Assembly: GCA_046049665.1 (NCBI GenBank) | Contig: JBJOQW010000007.1 | Coordinates: 1-19,795 of the forward strand | Direction: 5' to 3' | From: JAAFHS01 sp046049665 | GTDB lineage: Bacteria > Pseudomonadota > Alphaproteobacteria > Rhodobacterales > Rhodobacteraceae | Length of the DNA stretch: 19,795 nt | Shown here: piece after piece, positions 12,943 through 19,795 of the stretch | Numbering within the stretch: position 1 is the first letter of the stretch | How the letters are laid out: every line of letters starts with the position of its first letter | Position numbers and translations under genes: made by a program | Notes under the pieces: model-generated | Told to the model about the DNA's origin: nothing | The model's input: the letters and a program-made list of their open reading frames with translations, nothing else | Databases searched by the model: none

Positions 12943-15854
12943 GGGTGCAAGGCAAAGGGCTGGTTGACCGCAACACCACACTTGGTTTCCGCTTTGACGG
13001 GCGCGAATATACCGGGTTTCAGGGTGATACGCTTGCCTCGGCCTTGCTGGCCAGTGGTGTCAAACTGGTAGGCCGCAGTTTCAAATACCACCGCCCGCGC
13101 GGGGTGATGACGGCGGGATCAGAAGAGCCGAACGCGCTGGTCGAGGTGCTGGAGGCAGGCCAGCAAACGCCGAACGTACGGGCAACGATGCAAGAGGTGT
13201 TTGGCGGGCTTGAGGCGCGCAGTCAGAACCGTTTCCCCAGCCTGCGCTGGGATGTGCTGAGCGTGAATGACGCGCTGTCGCCGTTTTTCAGCGCGGGGTT
13301 TTACTACAAGACCTTCATGTGGCCGCGTGCATTCTGGGAGAAAATCTACGAACCCGCCATCCGCCGCGCGGCGGGGCTTGGCAGCCTGTCTGGGCGGCAT
13401 GATGACGGGGTGTATGAAAAGGCCTATGCGCATTGTGACCTGCTGATCATCGGGGCGGGGCCAGCGGGGCTGATGGCGGCGCTGACGGCAGCGCGGTCGG
13501 GGGTGGATGTGATCCTGGCGGACGAATCTGCGCAGATGGGCGGGCGCTTGCTGGCGGAAACCATCACGCTGGATGGTATGGCGGGGGCGGAGTGGGTGGC
13601 GGGCGTGCTGGCCGAACTGGCGGCAATGCCCAATGTGCGCCTGATGCCGCGCACAACGGTGACGGGCGCCTATGATGACGGCAGTTATGGCGCGTTGGAG
13701 CGGGTGGGGCTGCATCTGCCCCCGCAGCCGCATTTGCCGCGCGAGTGTTTCTGGCGCATCCGCACAGCGCGCGCGATCCTGTGTGCGGGGGCGCTGGAGC
13801 GCAGCATCGCCTTTGCCAACAATGACCGGCCGGGCATCATGATGGCGGGGTCGGTGCGGGCCTACCTTAACCGTTATGGCGTGGCAGCGGGTCAGCGGGT
13901 GGCGATCTTTGCCAATAATGATGATGCGCGTCGCACGGCGCGTGATCTGGCGGCGGCGGGGGTGACGATTGCGGCGCTGATCGACAGCCGCGAAGATGCC
14001 AGCCTGGATGAGGATTTCCCGGTGCACCGGGGGGCGGTTGTGGCCGACACAAAGGGGCGGCATGGGCTGACCTCGGTCACAGTGCAGCAGGGGTCCAGCA
14101 GTTTTCAGCTGGAAACGGATTGCCTGGCCGTATCTGGCGGCTGGAACCCGGCAGTGCATCTGACCTGCCACATGAACGGTCGGCCCACCTGGCGCGAGGA
14201 TCTTGCAGCCTTTGTGCCCACGCCAGGTGCCGTGCCGGGCATGACTGTTGCGGGTGCGGCCAATGGTGATTTTTCAACGCTTACTTGCCTGAAGTCGGGG
14301 GCTGAAGCCGCAAAAATTGCACTTATCGAACTTAATGCCAAAGCTGCGCCTGTCACGTTGCCCGAAGCAGATGACAGCCCTTATCGCCTGCAGCCCTTGT
14401 GGCAGATCCCGCATCAGGGGCGGGCCTGGATTGATTTTGCCAATGATGTCACGGTCAAGGATGTGAACCTGTCGGCGCAGGAAGGCTTCCGGTCGGTCGA
14501 GCACATGAAGCGTTACACGACCCAAGGCATGGCGCCGGATCAGGGCAAGAATTCCAACGTGGTGGCCTTGGCCGTGCTGGCCGATGCCACGGGCCAGACC
14601 ATTCCTGAAACCGGCACGACCGTGTTCCGCCCGCCCTACAGCCCTGTCTCCATCGCCGCCATGGGGGCTGGCGGCAGGGGCGCTGGCTTTGCGCCGCAGC
14701 GGTTTTTGACATCGGATCAGGCCAGCCGCGACAGGGGCGCGCCGATGATAGAGGCGGGCCTTTGGTACCGCCCCAGCTATTTCCCGAAACCGGGTGAGAC
14801 GACATGGCAGCAGGCCTGCGCGCGTGAGGTGACGATGGTGCGCCAAAGCGTGGGCGTGGCCGATGTCTCGACCCTGGGCAAGATTGATATTCAGGGGCGC
14901 GATGCGGCGCGGTTTCTGGATTATGTCTATACAAATACCTTCTCGACCCTGCCCGTAGGCCGCGTGCGCTATGGCCTGATGCTGCGCGAAGACGGGCATG
15001 TGCTGGATGACGGCACGACGGCGCGGCTGGGTGATAACCATTTCCTGATGACCACGACCACGGCTGCGGCTGGCCTTGTGATGCGGCATCTGGATTTCGT
15101 GCATCAGGCGTTTTGTGGCGATTGGGACGTGCGGTTCATTTCGGTCACCGAGGCTTGGGCGCAGTTTGCGGTGGCGGGGCCGATGGCGCGGCACCTGCTG
15201 AAAACCATGGCCGATATCCCCGATCTGCCGTTCATGGGCTGCACCGATATCACCCTGAACGGCAACAGGGCGCGGCTCTTCCGTATCTCTTTCTCGGGCG
15301 AGGTTGGCTATGAACTCGCCGTGCCCACCCGATATGGTGAGGCAGTGTTCCGCGATCTGGTGGCGCGGGCGGATACTCTAGGGGGTGGGCCCTACGGGAT
15401 GGAGGCGCTGAACGTGCTGCGCATCGAAAAGGGGTTCATCACACATGCGGAAATTCATGGGCGGGTGACGGCGTTCGATATTGGCATGCAGGGCATGGTC
15501 AGCACCAAGAAAGACTGCATCGGCAAGGCGGCCAGCCAGCGCCCGGGGCTGATGGGGCCAGAGCGTGAGCAGTTGGTGGGCTTGCGCCCCTTGGGCGATG
15601 CGATGATCACGGCGGGGGCGCATCTGTTTACACCGGGGGATGCGATCGGGCGTGAGGAAAGCCAGGGCTATGTCACATCCGTGGGCCCGTCGCCCACGTT
15701 GGGCGGCTGGCTGGGCCTTGGGTTCTTGCGCAACGGCCGCGCGCGGCATGGTGAACGCATCCGGCTGGTGGACCATTTGCGCGGGATTGATCTGTTGTGT
15801 CAGGTGTCGGACCCTGTGTTCCACGACAAAGAGGGGGCGAAACTGCGTGCCTGA
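12939..15854 (+). CDS. soxA: Sarcosine oxidase alpha subunit SoxA
   Basis: The 971-residue alpha subunit binds NAD and transfers the one-carbon unit to tetrahydrofolate. Domains in order: an N-terminal ferredoxin-like fold without cluster cysteines (about 1-100; REYTGFQGDTLASALLASG, then GRSFKYHRPRG); an NAD-binding fold with GAGPAG (172-177) and a second nucleotide-binding part around CAGALERSIAFANNDRPG; and a C-terminal aminomethyltransferase (GcvT-like) folate domain from about 600 (VGVADVSTLGKIDIQG, then GEVGYELAVP and the YGMEALNVLRIEKGF stretch). Length is as expected. It is coupled to soxD by an ATGA overlap and overlaps soxG by 8 nt. Confidence 0.96.
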   Translation: MRVQGKGLVDRNTTLGFRFDGREYTGFQGDTLASALLASGVKLVGRSFKYHRPRGVMTAGSEEPNALVEVLEAGQQTPNVRATMQEVFGGLEARSQNRFPSLRWDVLSVNDALSPFFSAGFYYKTFMWPRAFWEKIYEPAIRRAAGLGSLSGRHDDGVYEKAYAHCDLLIIGAGPAGLMAALTAARSGVDVILADESAQMGGRLLAETITLDGMAGAEWVAGVLAELAAMPNVRLMPRTTVTGAYDDGSYGALERVGLHLPPQPHLPRECFWRIRTARAILCAGALERSIAFANNDRPGIMMAGSVRAYLNRYGVAAGQRVAIFANNDDARRTARDLAAAGVTIAALIDSREDASLDEDFPVHRGAVVADTKGRHGLTSVTVQQGSSSFQLETDCLAVSGGWNPAVHLTCHMNGRPTWREDLAAFVPTPGAVPGMTVAGAANGDFSTLTCLKSGAEAAKIALIELNAKAAPVTLPEADDSPYRLQPLWQIPHQGRAWIDFANDVTVKDVNLSAQEGFRSVEHMKRYTTQGMAPDQGKNSNVVALAVLADATGQTIPETGTTVFRPPYSPVSIAAMGAGGRGAGFAPQRFLTSDQASRDRGAPMIEAGLWYRPSYFPKPGETTWQQACAREVTMVRQSVGVADVSTLGKIDIQGRDAARFLDYVYTNTFSTLPVGRVRYGLMLREDGHVLDDGTTARLGDNHFLMTTTTAAAGLVMRHLDFVHQAFCGDWDVRFISVTEAWAQFAVAGPMARHLLKTMADIPDLPFMGCTDITLNGNRARLFRISFSGEVGYELAVPTRYGEAVFRDLVARADTLGGGPYGMEALNVLRIEKGFITHAEIHGRVTAFDIGMQGMVSTKKDCIGKAASQRPGLMGPEREQLVGLRPLGDAMITAGAHLFTPGDAIGREESQGYVTSVGPSPTLGGWLGLGFLRNGRARHGERIRLVDHLRGIDLLCQVSDPVFHDKEGAKLRA

Positions 15855-16383
15855 GATCATTGCCAAACTGCCCTTGGGCCATGCGCCCGTGACCCATGGC
15901 CATACCACGCTGGCCGAATGGCCTTTGCCGCGCATCACCTCGGTGGCACCCTTTCAGGGGCAAGACAAGGCCGTGGCCAAGGCATTGAAAACAATGGGCC
16001 TGACCTTTCCTGCGCCCAATGCGGCCGTTACCTCGAAGGGAACGGGCTGCCTGATCTGGACGGGGCGCAATCAGGCGTTTCTGCTGGACGCGGACCCTGC
16101 ACCGCTGGAGGGTTTGGCGGCGCTGACGGATCAGACGGATGGCTGGTGCGGCCTGATGCTGACCGGGGCAGGGGCAGCGGATGTGCTGGCGCGGCTGGTG
16201 CCGGTGGATTTGCGCGACAGCCGTTTTCCTGTGGGGCGCTGCATTCGCACCGGACTGAACCATATGAACATGGTCCTGTGGCGTTGGGATGACGGGTTTG
16301 CGTTGCTGGTGTTTCGGTCGATGGCGCGCACGGCATGGCATGAGTTGACCGAGGCGATGCAAACTGTGGCCGCCCGCCACTGA
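15847..16383 (+). CDS. soxG: Sarcosine oxidase gamma subunit SoxG
   Basis: A 178-residue subunit of heterotetrameric sarcosine oxidase with a GcvT-like fold, needed for the complex but not known to carry a cofactor. Recognition is by position directly after soxA, by length and by the gamma-type LLDADP / GAGAADVLARLVPVDL / FPVGRCIRTGLNHMNMVL stretches. I start at GTG 15847, 8 nt inside soxA, because a G-rich GAGGGGG lies about 10 nt upstream; the frame stays open further upstream within soxA but without a site. The stop TGA shares its A with the next ATG. Confidence 0.88.
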   Translation: MPEIIAKLPLGHAPVTHGHTTLAEWPLPRITSVAPFQGQDKAVAKALKTMGLTFPAPNAAVTSKGTGCLIWTGRNQAFLLDADPAPLEGLAALTDQTDGWCGLMLTGAGAADVLARLVPVDLRDSRFPVGRCIRTGLNHMNMVLWRWDDGFALLVFRSMARTAWHELTEAMQTVAARH

Positions 16384-17531
16384 TGCTGACTGATGCAGAT
16401 ATCGGTGAACTGACGGCGCTGCGCCATGATCTGCATCGCCACCCCGAAGTGTCGGGGCGTGAGGAGCACACGGCTGCCACAGTGGCCCGGCTGTTGGCTG
16501 AACAGAACCCCGATCAGATCATCAGCGGCCTTGGCGGGCATGGCGTGGCCGCGGTGTGGCAAGCCAAAGAACCCGGCCCGACGGTGATGTTCCGCGCCGA
16601 GCTTGATGCCTTGCCGATCACGGAAACGGGCGCGCTTGCCTATGTCTCGCAAAGCCCCGGCACAGCGCATCTGTGCGGGCATGACGGGCATATGGTGACG
16701 CTGCTGGCGCTGGCGCGGCTGATCCGGCGGGCACCACCGCAGCGGGGGCGGGTGGTGCTGATGTTCCAACCGGCAGAGGAAACGGGGGCCGGGGCGCGGG
16801 CGGTGATGGCGGACCCGGCCTTTGCGGCATTGCGCCCTGATTTCGCCTTTGCGCTGCACAACATGCCGGGGCTGCCCTTTGGCCATGCGCGGCTGACGGA
16901 TGGGGTGTTCAGCTGCGCCTCGCGCGGGGTGAAGATCACGCTGACGGGGCGCACGGCGCATGCGTCGCAGCCCGAAACCGGCATCTCGCCCGCGCAGGCG
17001 CTGGCTGAACTGATCCCGGCACTGTCGGCGCTTGGCCCCGGTGGCGCGCTGACGCCTGATTTCCGGCTGGTGACAATCTGCCACGCGCGGCTGGGCGAAC
17101 CGGCCTTTGGCATCGCACCGGGTGAGGCCGATCTGCTGGTCACCCTGCGCACCCTGACGGATGGCCCGATGGCCGCACTGGAAGGAAAGGTTGCGGATGT
17201 GATCGGGCAGGTCGCGGCGCGCCATGGGCTGGGCCATGCCTGCGAGGTGCATGATATCTTTGCCGCAACGGTGAATACGCCGGGGGCAGCGCAGCAGATG
17301 GCGGCAGCGCTGGCGGCACTGGGCATCTCGACCACAGCCGATAACCTGCCCATGCGCCCGTCCGAGGATTTCGGGGCCTTCGGGGCGCATGGCACCGATC
17401 TGTGCATGATCCTGCTGGGCGCAGGCGAAAACCTGCCCGCCCTGCACAATCCGGACTATGATTTCCCTGATGCGCTGATCCCCATCGGCGCGCGCCTGTT
17501 TCACCGATTGATGGCCGATCTGCTGCACTGA
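16383..17531 (+). CDS. M20-family amidohydrolase (hippurate-hydrolase/aminoacylase-like)
   Basis: A 382-residue metallohydrolase that likely cleaves an N-acyl amino acid. Metal and catalytic residues of the M20 amidohydrolase group are present: HLCGHDGH (C98, H100), PAEETGAG (E132/E133), ALHNMP (H159) and LHNPDYDFPD (H355). FRAELDALPI stands at the first landmark. The lid/dimer domain is about 175-290. The ATG overlaps the soxG TGA by one base (TGATG), so translation is probably coupled, which ties it to sarcosine or N-methyl amino-acid metabolism. No signal peptide, so it is cytosolic. Substrate is unknown. Confidence 0.88.
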   Translation: MLTDADIGELTALRHDLHRHPEVSGREEHTAATVARLLAEQNPDQIISGLGGHGVAAVWQAKEPGPTVMFRAELDALPITETGALAYVSQSPGTAHLCGHDGHMVTLLALARLIRRAPPQRGRVVLMFQPAEETGAGARAVMADPAFAALRPDFAFALHNMPGLPFGHARLTDGVFSCASRGVKITLTGRTAHASQPETGISPAQALAELIPALSALGPGGALTPDFRLVTICHARLGEPAFGIAPGEADLLVTLRTLTDGPMAALEGKVADVIGQVAARHGLGHACEVHDIFAATVNTPGAAQQMAAALAALGISTTADNLPMRPSEDFGAFGAHGTDLCMILLGAGENLPALHNPDYDFPDALIPIGARLFHRLMADLLH

Positions 17532-17567
17532 CTCGACATCATCGCGCAGCGGCCCAATATAGCAGGC

Positions 17568-19478
17568 ATGAGTCTGCCACCCGGTTTCATTGACGAACTG
17601 CGCACGCGTGTGTCGCTTTCTTCCATTGTTGGAAAGAAGGTCACTTGGGACATGCGCAAATCCAACATGGGCAAGGGTGACTGGTGGGCACCTTGCCCGT
17701 TCCATCAGGAAAAATCTGCGTCTTTTCATGTGGATGACCGAAAGGGCTATTACTACTGCTTTGGCTGCCATGCCAAGGGCGATGCCGTCAGCTTTGTGAA
17801 GGAAACCGGCAATGTCGGCTTCATGGAAGCGGTAGAGATTCTGGCGCGAGAGGCGGGCATGACCATGCCTGCGCGTGATCCGCGCGCGGCAGAGAAGGCC
17901 GATCATCGCACGCAACTGGTGCAGATCATGGAAGAGGCGGTGAAATGGTTCCGCCTGCAACTGCGCACCAGTGCAGCAGGCCCCGCGCGTGATTATCTGA
18001 CCAAACGCAAGCTTTCGCCCGAAGCGCAGGACCGTTGGGATATTGGCTTTGCGCCGGATGCGCGGCAGGCGCTGTTTCAGGCGATGGTGCAAAAGGGCTT
18101 TGCGCCCGACATGATCGTGGCGACGGGGATATGTGCCAAGGCGGATGACGGGTCGATCTATGACCGCTTTCGCGACCGCATCATCTTTCCCATCCGCGAT
18201 GCGCGGGGGCGGGCGATTTCGCTGGGTGGGCGGGCCATGGCGGCAGATGCGCGGGCGAAATACCTGAACGGGCCAGAGACGGACCTGTTCGACAAGGGGC
18301 GCAACCTGTACAACCATGCCTCGGCGCGTGAGGCTGCGGGCAAAGGCCAGCCGCTGATCGTGGCGGAAGGCTATATGGATGTGATCGCGCTGTCCGAGGC
18401 GGGCTTCAAGGCGGCTGTCGCGCCCCTTGGCACGGCGGTGACGGAAGACCAGTTGCGCCTGATGTGGCGTATTCACCCCGAACCGATCATTGCACTGGAT
18501 GGCGATACGGCGGGCATTCGCGCAGCGCTGCGGGTGATTGATCTGGCACTGCCGATGCTGGAGGCGGGCCAGGGCCTGCGCTTTGCCGTGCTGCCGGGGG
18601 GGATGGACCCGGATGATCTGATCCGCGCCAATGGTGCGGGGGCGATGCAGGCGGTGATTGCGGGGGCGGAACCCATGGTCAACCTGCTGTGGCGGCGCGA
18701 AACCGACGGGCGTAATTTTGACAGCCCTGAACGCAAGGCGACGCTGGATAAATCCCTGCGCGCGGCATTGTTGCGGATCAAGGATCCGTCGATCCGCAGC
18801 CATTATAGTGAAGAGATCAAGCGGTTGCGGGCGGTGCTGTTTGGTGCAGCTGTGCGCCCGCTGCGCGGCCCGAAGGGTGGGTGGAACACTGCGCCCGCAG
18901 CCCCGGTTGCCACATCGAAAGCATCGCTTCTGGCGGGGGCATCGGACCGCGTGGAAGACCGGCTGCTGGCCTCGGTGCTGCTGGCAACGCTGATCCGGCA
19001 TCCCGGCCTGATTGTGCGCTTTGAATCGGCGCTTGAAACGCTGGTGTTTGAAGGAGCGGATCACCGCGCCCTGTCTGGCCTGCTGCTGCGCCATGGCCAT
19101 GATCTGCCCACGCTGCGCGACCGCCTGTCGCATGAGGCAGGCACGGCCCTTGAAACGCTGATGGCCGAACGCCATGTCCAGATTGCCCCACCCGTGCAAT
19201 CAGACGACCTTGACCTTGCCACTGCCTGTGTGGCCGAAGCCTTGGCAAAACTGTCCGCCCGGCGCGGTGCCTTGCGTGAAATCGAGGATGCGATGGAAGA
19301 TATGACCGGCCTTGTTGACGAAGGCCTGACATGGCGTTTGGGGCAGGCGGCCGAGGCGCGCAATCGTGCTGACAAGACCAATCTGGAGGATGCCGATATG
19401 GGAGAAGACCGCGCTGCCCTGTCAAAACACCTGCAAAGCCTGATTGATGGTCAGGTTTGGGTAAAGAAAAGCCGCTAA
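17568..19478 (+). CDS. dnaG: DNA primase DnaG
   Basis: Makes RNA primers at the replication fork. The 636-residue protein has the CHC2 zinc ribbon (C43, H46, C64, C67), the primase core with the basic YDRFRDRIIFPI stretch (198-209), the TOPRIM domain with E267 in AEGYMD and the D311-x-D313 pair in IALDGDTAG, and a C-terminal helicase-interaction region (about 450-636). Length is normal. The ATG follows a 36-nt gap after the M20 stop with only a weak AGG upstream. TCGACA (17533-17538) and TATAGC (17558-17563), 19 nt apart, could be a promoter. rpoD follows, as in the classic macromolecular-synthesis arrangement. Confidence 0.96.
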   Translation: MSLPPGFIDELRTRVSLSSIVGKKVTWDMRKSNMGKGDWWAPCPFHQEKSASFHVDDRKGYYYCFGCHAKGDAVSFVKETGNVGFMEAVEILAREAGMTMPARDPRAAEKADHRTQLVQIMEEAVKWFRLQLRTSAAGPARDYLTKRKLSPEAQDRWDIGFAPDARQALFQAMVQKGFAPDMIVATGICAKADDGSIYDRFRDRIIFPIRDARGRAISLGGRAMAADARAKYLNGPETDLFDKGRNLYNHASAREAAGKGQPLIVAEGYMDVIALSEAGFKAAVAPLGTAVTEDQLRLMWRIHPEPIIALDGDTAGIRAALRVIDLALPMLEAGQGLRFAVLPGGMDPDDLIRANGAGAMQAVIAGAEPMVNLLWRRETDGRNFDSPERKATLDKSLRAALLRIKDPSIRSHYSEEIKRLRAVLFGAAVRPLRGPKGGWNTAPAAPVATSKASLLAGASDRVEDRLLASVLLATLIRHPGLIVRFESALETLVFEGADHRALSGLLLRHGHDLPTLRDRLSHEAGTALETLMAERHVQIAPPVQSDDLDLATACVAEALAKLSARRGALREIEDAMEDMTGLVDEGLTWRLGQAAEARNRADKTNLEDADMGEDRAALSKHLQSLIDGQVWVKKSR

Positions 19479-19497
19479 TTCGCCCCTATCCCCTTCC

Positions 19498-19543
19498 GAA
19501 TCGCGTGATTCGCGCTATTGATTCGACAACCACCCACTGATTC
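19498..19543. promoter_or_regulatory. Cluster of four GANTC (CcrM-type) sites in the rpoD leader
   Basis: GAATC at 19498 and GATTC at 19507, 19520 and 19539 lie in the 81-nt dnaG-rpoD spacer. Each GATTC is followed by G, so the hexamer GATTCG occurs three times. The first pair also forms a hairpin, CGAATC-gcgt-GATTCG (19497-19512). GANTC is the target of the cell-cycle methyltransferase CcrM in Alphaproteobacteria. The sites are seen; a regulatory role is inferred. Confidence 0.55.
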
Positions 19544-19559
19544 GCATATCGGAGGCTTC

Positions 19560-19795
19560 ATGGCCCTTAAAGACACCGACGACGGCAAACCCGAAGGCGA
19601 TGAAGCCGATGTTTCGCTGGACATGAGCCAGGCCGCGGTCAAGAAGATGATCGCCGATGCGCGCGAGCGTGGCTATATCACCTATGATCAGCTGAATGCC
19701 GTGCTGCCACCCGAACAGGTGTCATCCGAGCAGATCGAAGATGTCATGGCGATGCTGTCGGAAATGGGCATCAACGTCATTGATAACGACGAGGC
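19560..19795 (+). CDS. rpoD: RNA polymerase primary sigma factor RpoD (start only)
   Basis: The first 78 codons run off the window. After an acidic opening (MALKDTDDGKPEGDEADVS) comes sigma region 1.1: VKKMIADARERGYITYDQLNAVLP, then SEQIEDVMAMLSEMGINVID. This matches the autoinhibitory domain of group 1 sigma-70 factors, which gates free sigma from DNA. GGAGG lies 4 nt before the ATG at 19560. It follows dnaG by 81 nt in the same direction. Core regions 2-4 lie outside the window. Confidence 0.93.
   Translation, partial: MALKDTDDGKPEGDEADVSLDMSQAAVKKMIADARERGYITYDQLNAVLPPEQVSSEQIEDVMAMLSEMGINVIDNDE

Noticed and set aside
13119..14171. 350-codon minus-strand frame opposite soxA
   Set aside because: Arg/His/Pro-rich shadow of a clearly identified gene.
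16131..19199. 1022-codon minus-strand open frame opposite dnaG, the M20 gene and soxG
   Set aside because: It is antisense to three well-identified genes. Its product is His/Arg/Gln-rich with no domain, as expected from reversed high-GC codons.
1..19795. CRISPR arrays, tRNA or rRNA genes, transposases, phage genes
   Set aside because: No regularly spaced repeats, cloverleaf-like or ribosomal RNA segments, or transposase/integrase products were seen.

Overview
The window is high-GC, densely coded bacterial chromosome. It looks like an alphaproteobacterium of the Rhodobacterales/Roseobacter type. The grounds are the MarR-GNAT fusion, the homoserine dehydrogenase-glpX pair, the heterotetrameric sarcosine oxidase genes, the dnaG-rpoD junction and GANTC (CcrM-type) motifs. 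The lineage is my recognition of protein and gene-order style, not a database result. I see no rRNA, tRNA, CRISPR array, insertion sequence or phage gene.

Layout. 1-613 (minus) is a MarR-type regulator fused to the start of a GNAT acetyltransferase, cut by the window edge; a 16-bp perfect palindrome lies in its promoter region. 743-1366 (plus) is nadD, probably starting at TTG. It converges on a hom-glpX pair (3836-1482, minus) across a palindrome-rich junction. 3970-9336 (minus) is a Tad-pilus-like surface block: a VWA/TadG-type protein, two TadE-type pseudopilins, a small lipoprotein, and a second VWA/TadG-type paralogue with its own leader and terminator. No Tad secretion ATPase, platform, secretin, Flp pilin or prepilin peptidase is present. 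9721-11151 (plus) is a Glu/Leu/Phe/Val-type dehydrogenase closed by a strong hairpin. 11271-16383 (plus) is soxB-soxD-soxA-soxG for heterotetrameric sarcosine oxidase, interrupted between soxB and soxD by a REP-like nested hairpin. A 1-nt overlap couples soxG to an M20 amidohydrolase (16383-17531). Then come dnaG (17568-19478) and the start of rpoD (19560-end), separated by a short spacer with four GANTC sites in 46 bp.

How the parts fit. The sox genes convert sarcosine to glycine, peroxide and a one-carbon unit on folate. The coupled amidohydrolase could release an N-methylated or N-acyl amino acid that feeds the same path, and the upstream dehydrogenase handles amino-acid nitrogen; both links are inference. 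hom and glpX serve threonine/methionine synthesis and gluconeogenesis, nadD serves NAD synthesis, and dnaG-rpoD is the familiar macromolecular-synthesis pair. The least understood part is the 5.4-kb Tad-like VWA block. The most unexpected small signal is the GANTC cluster before rpoD.
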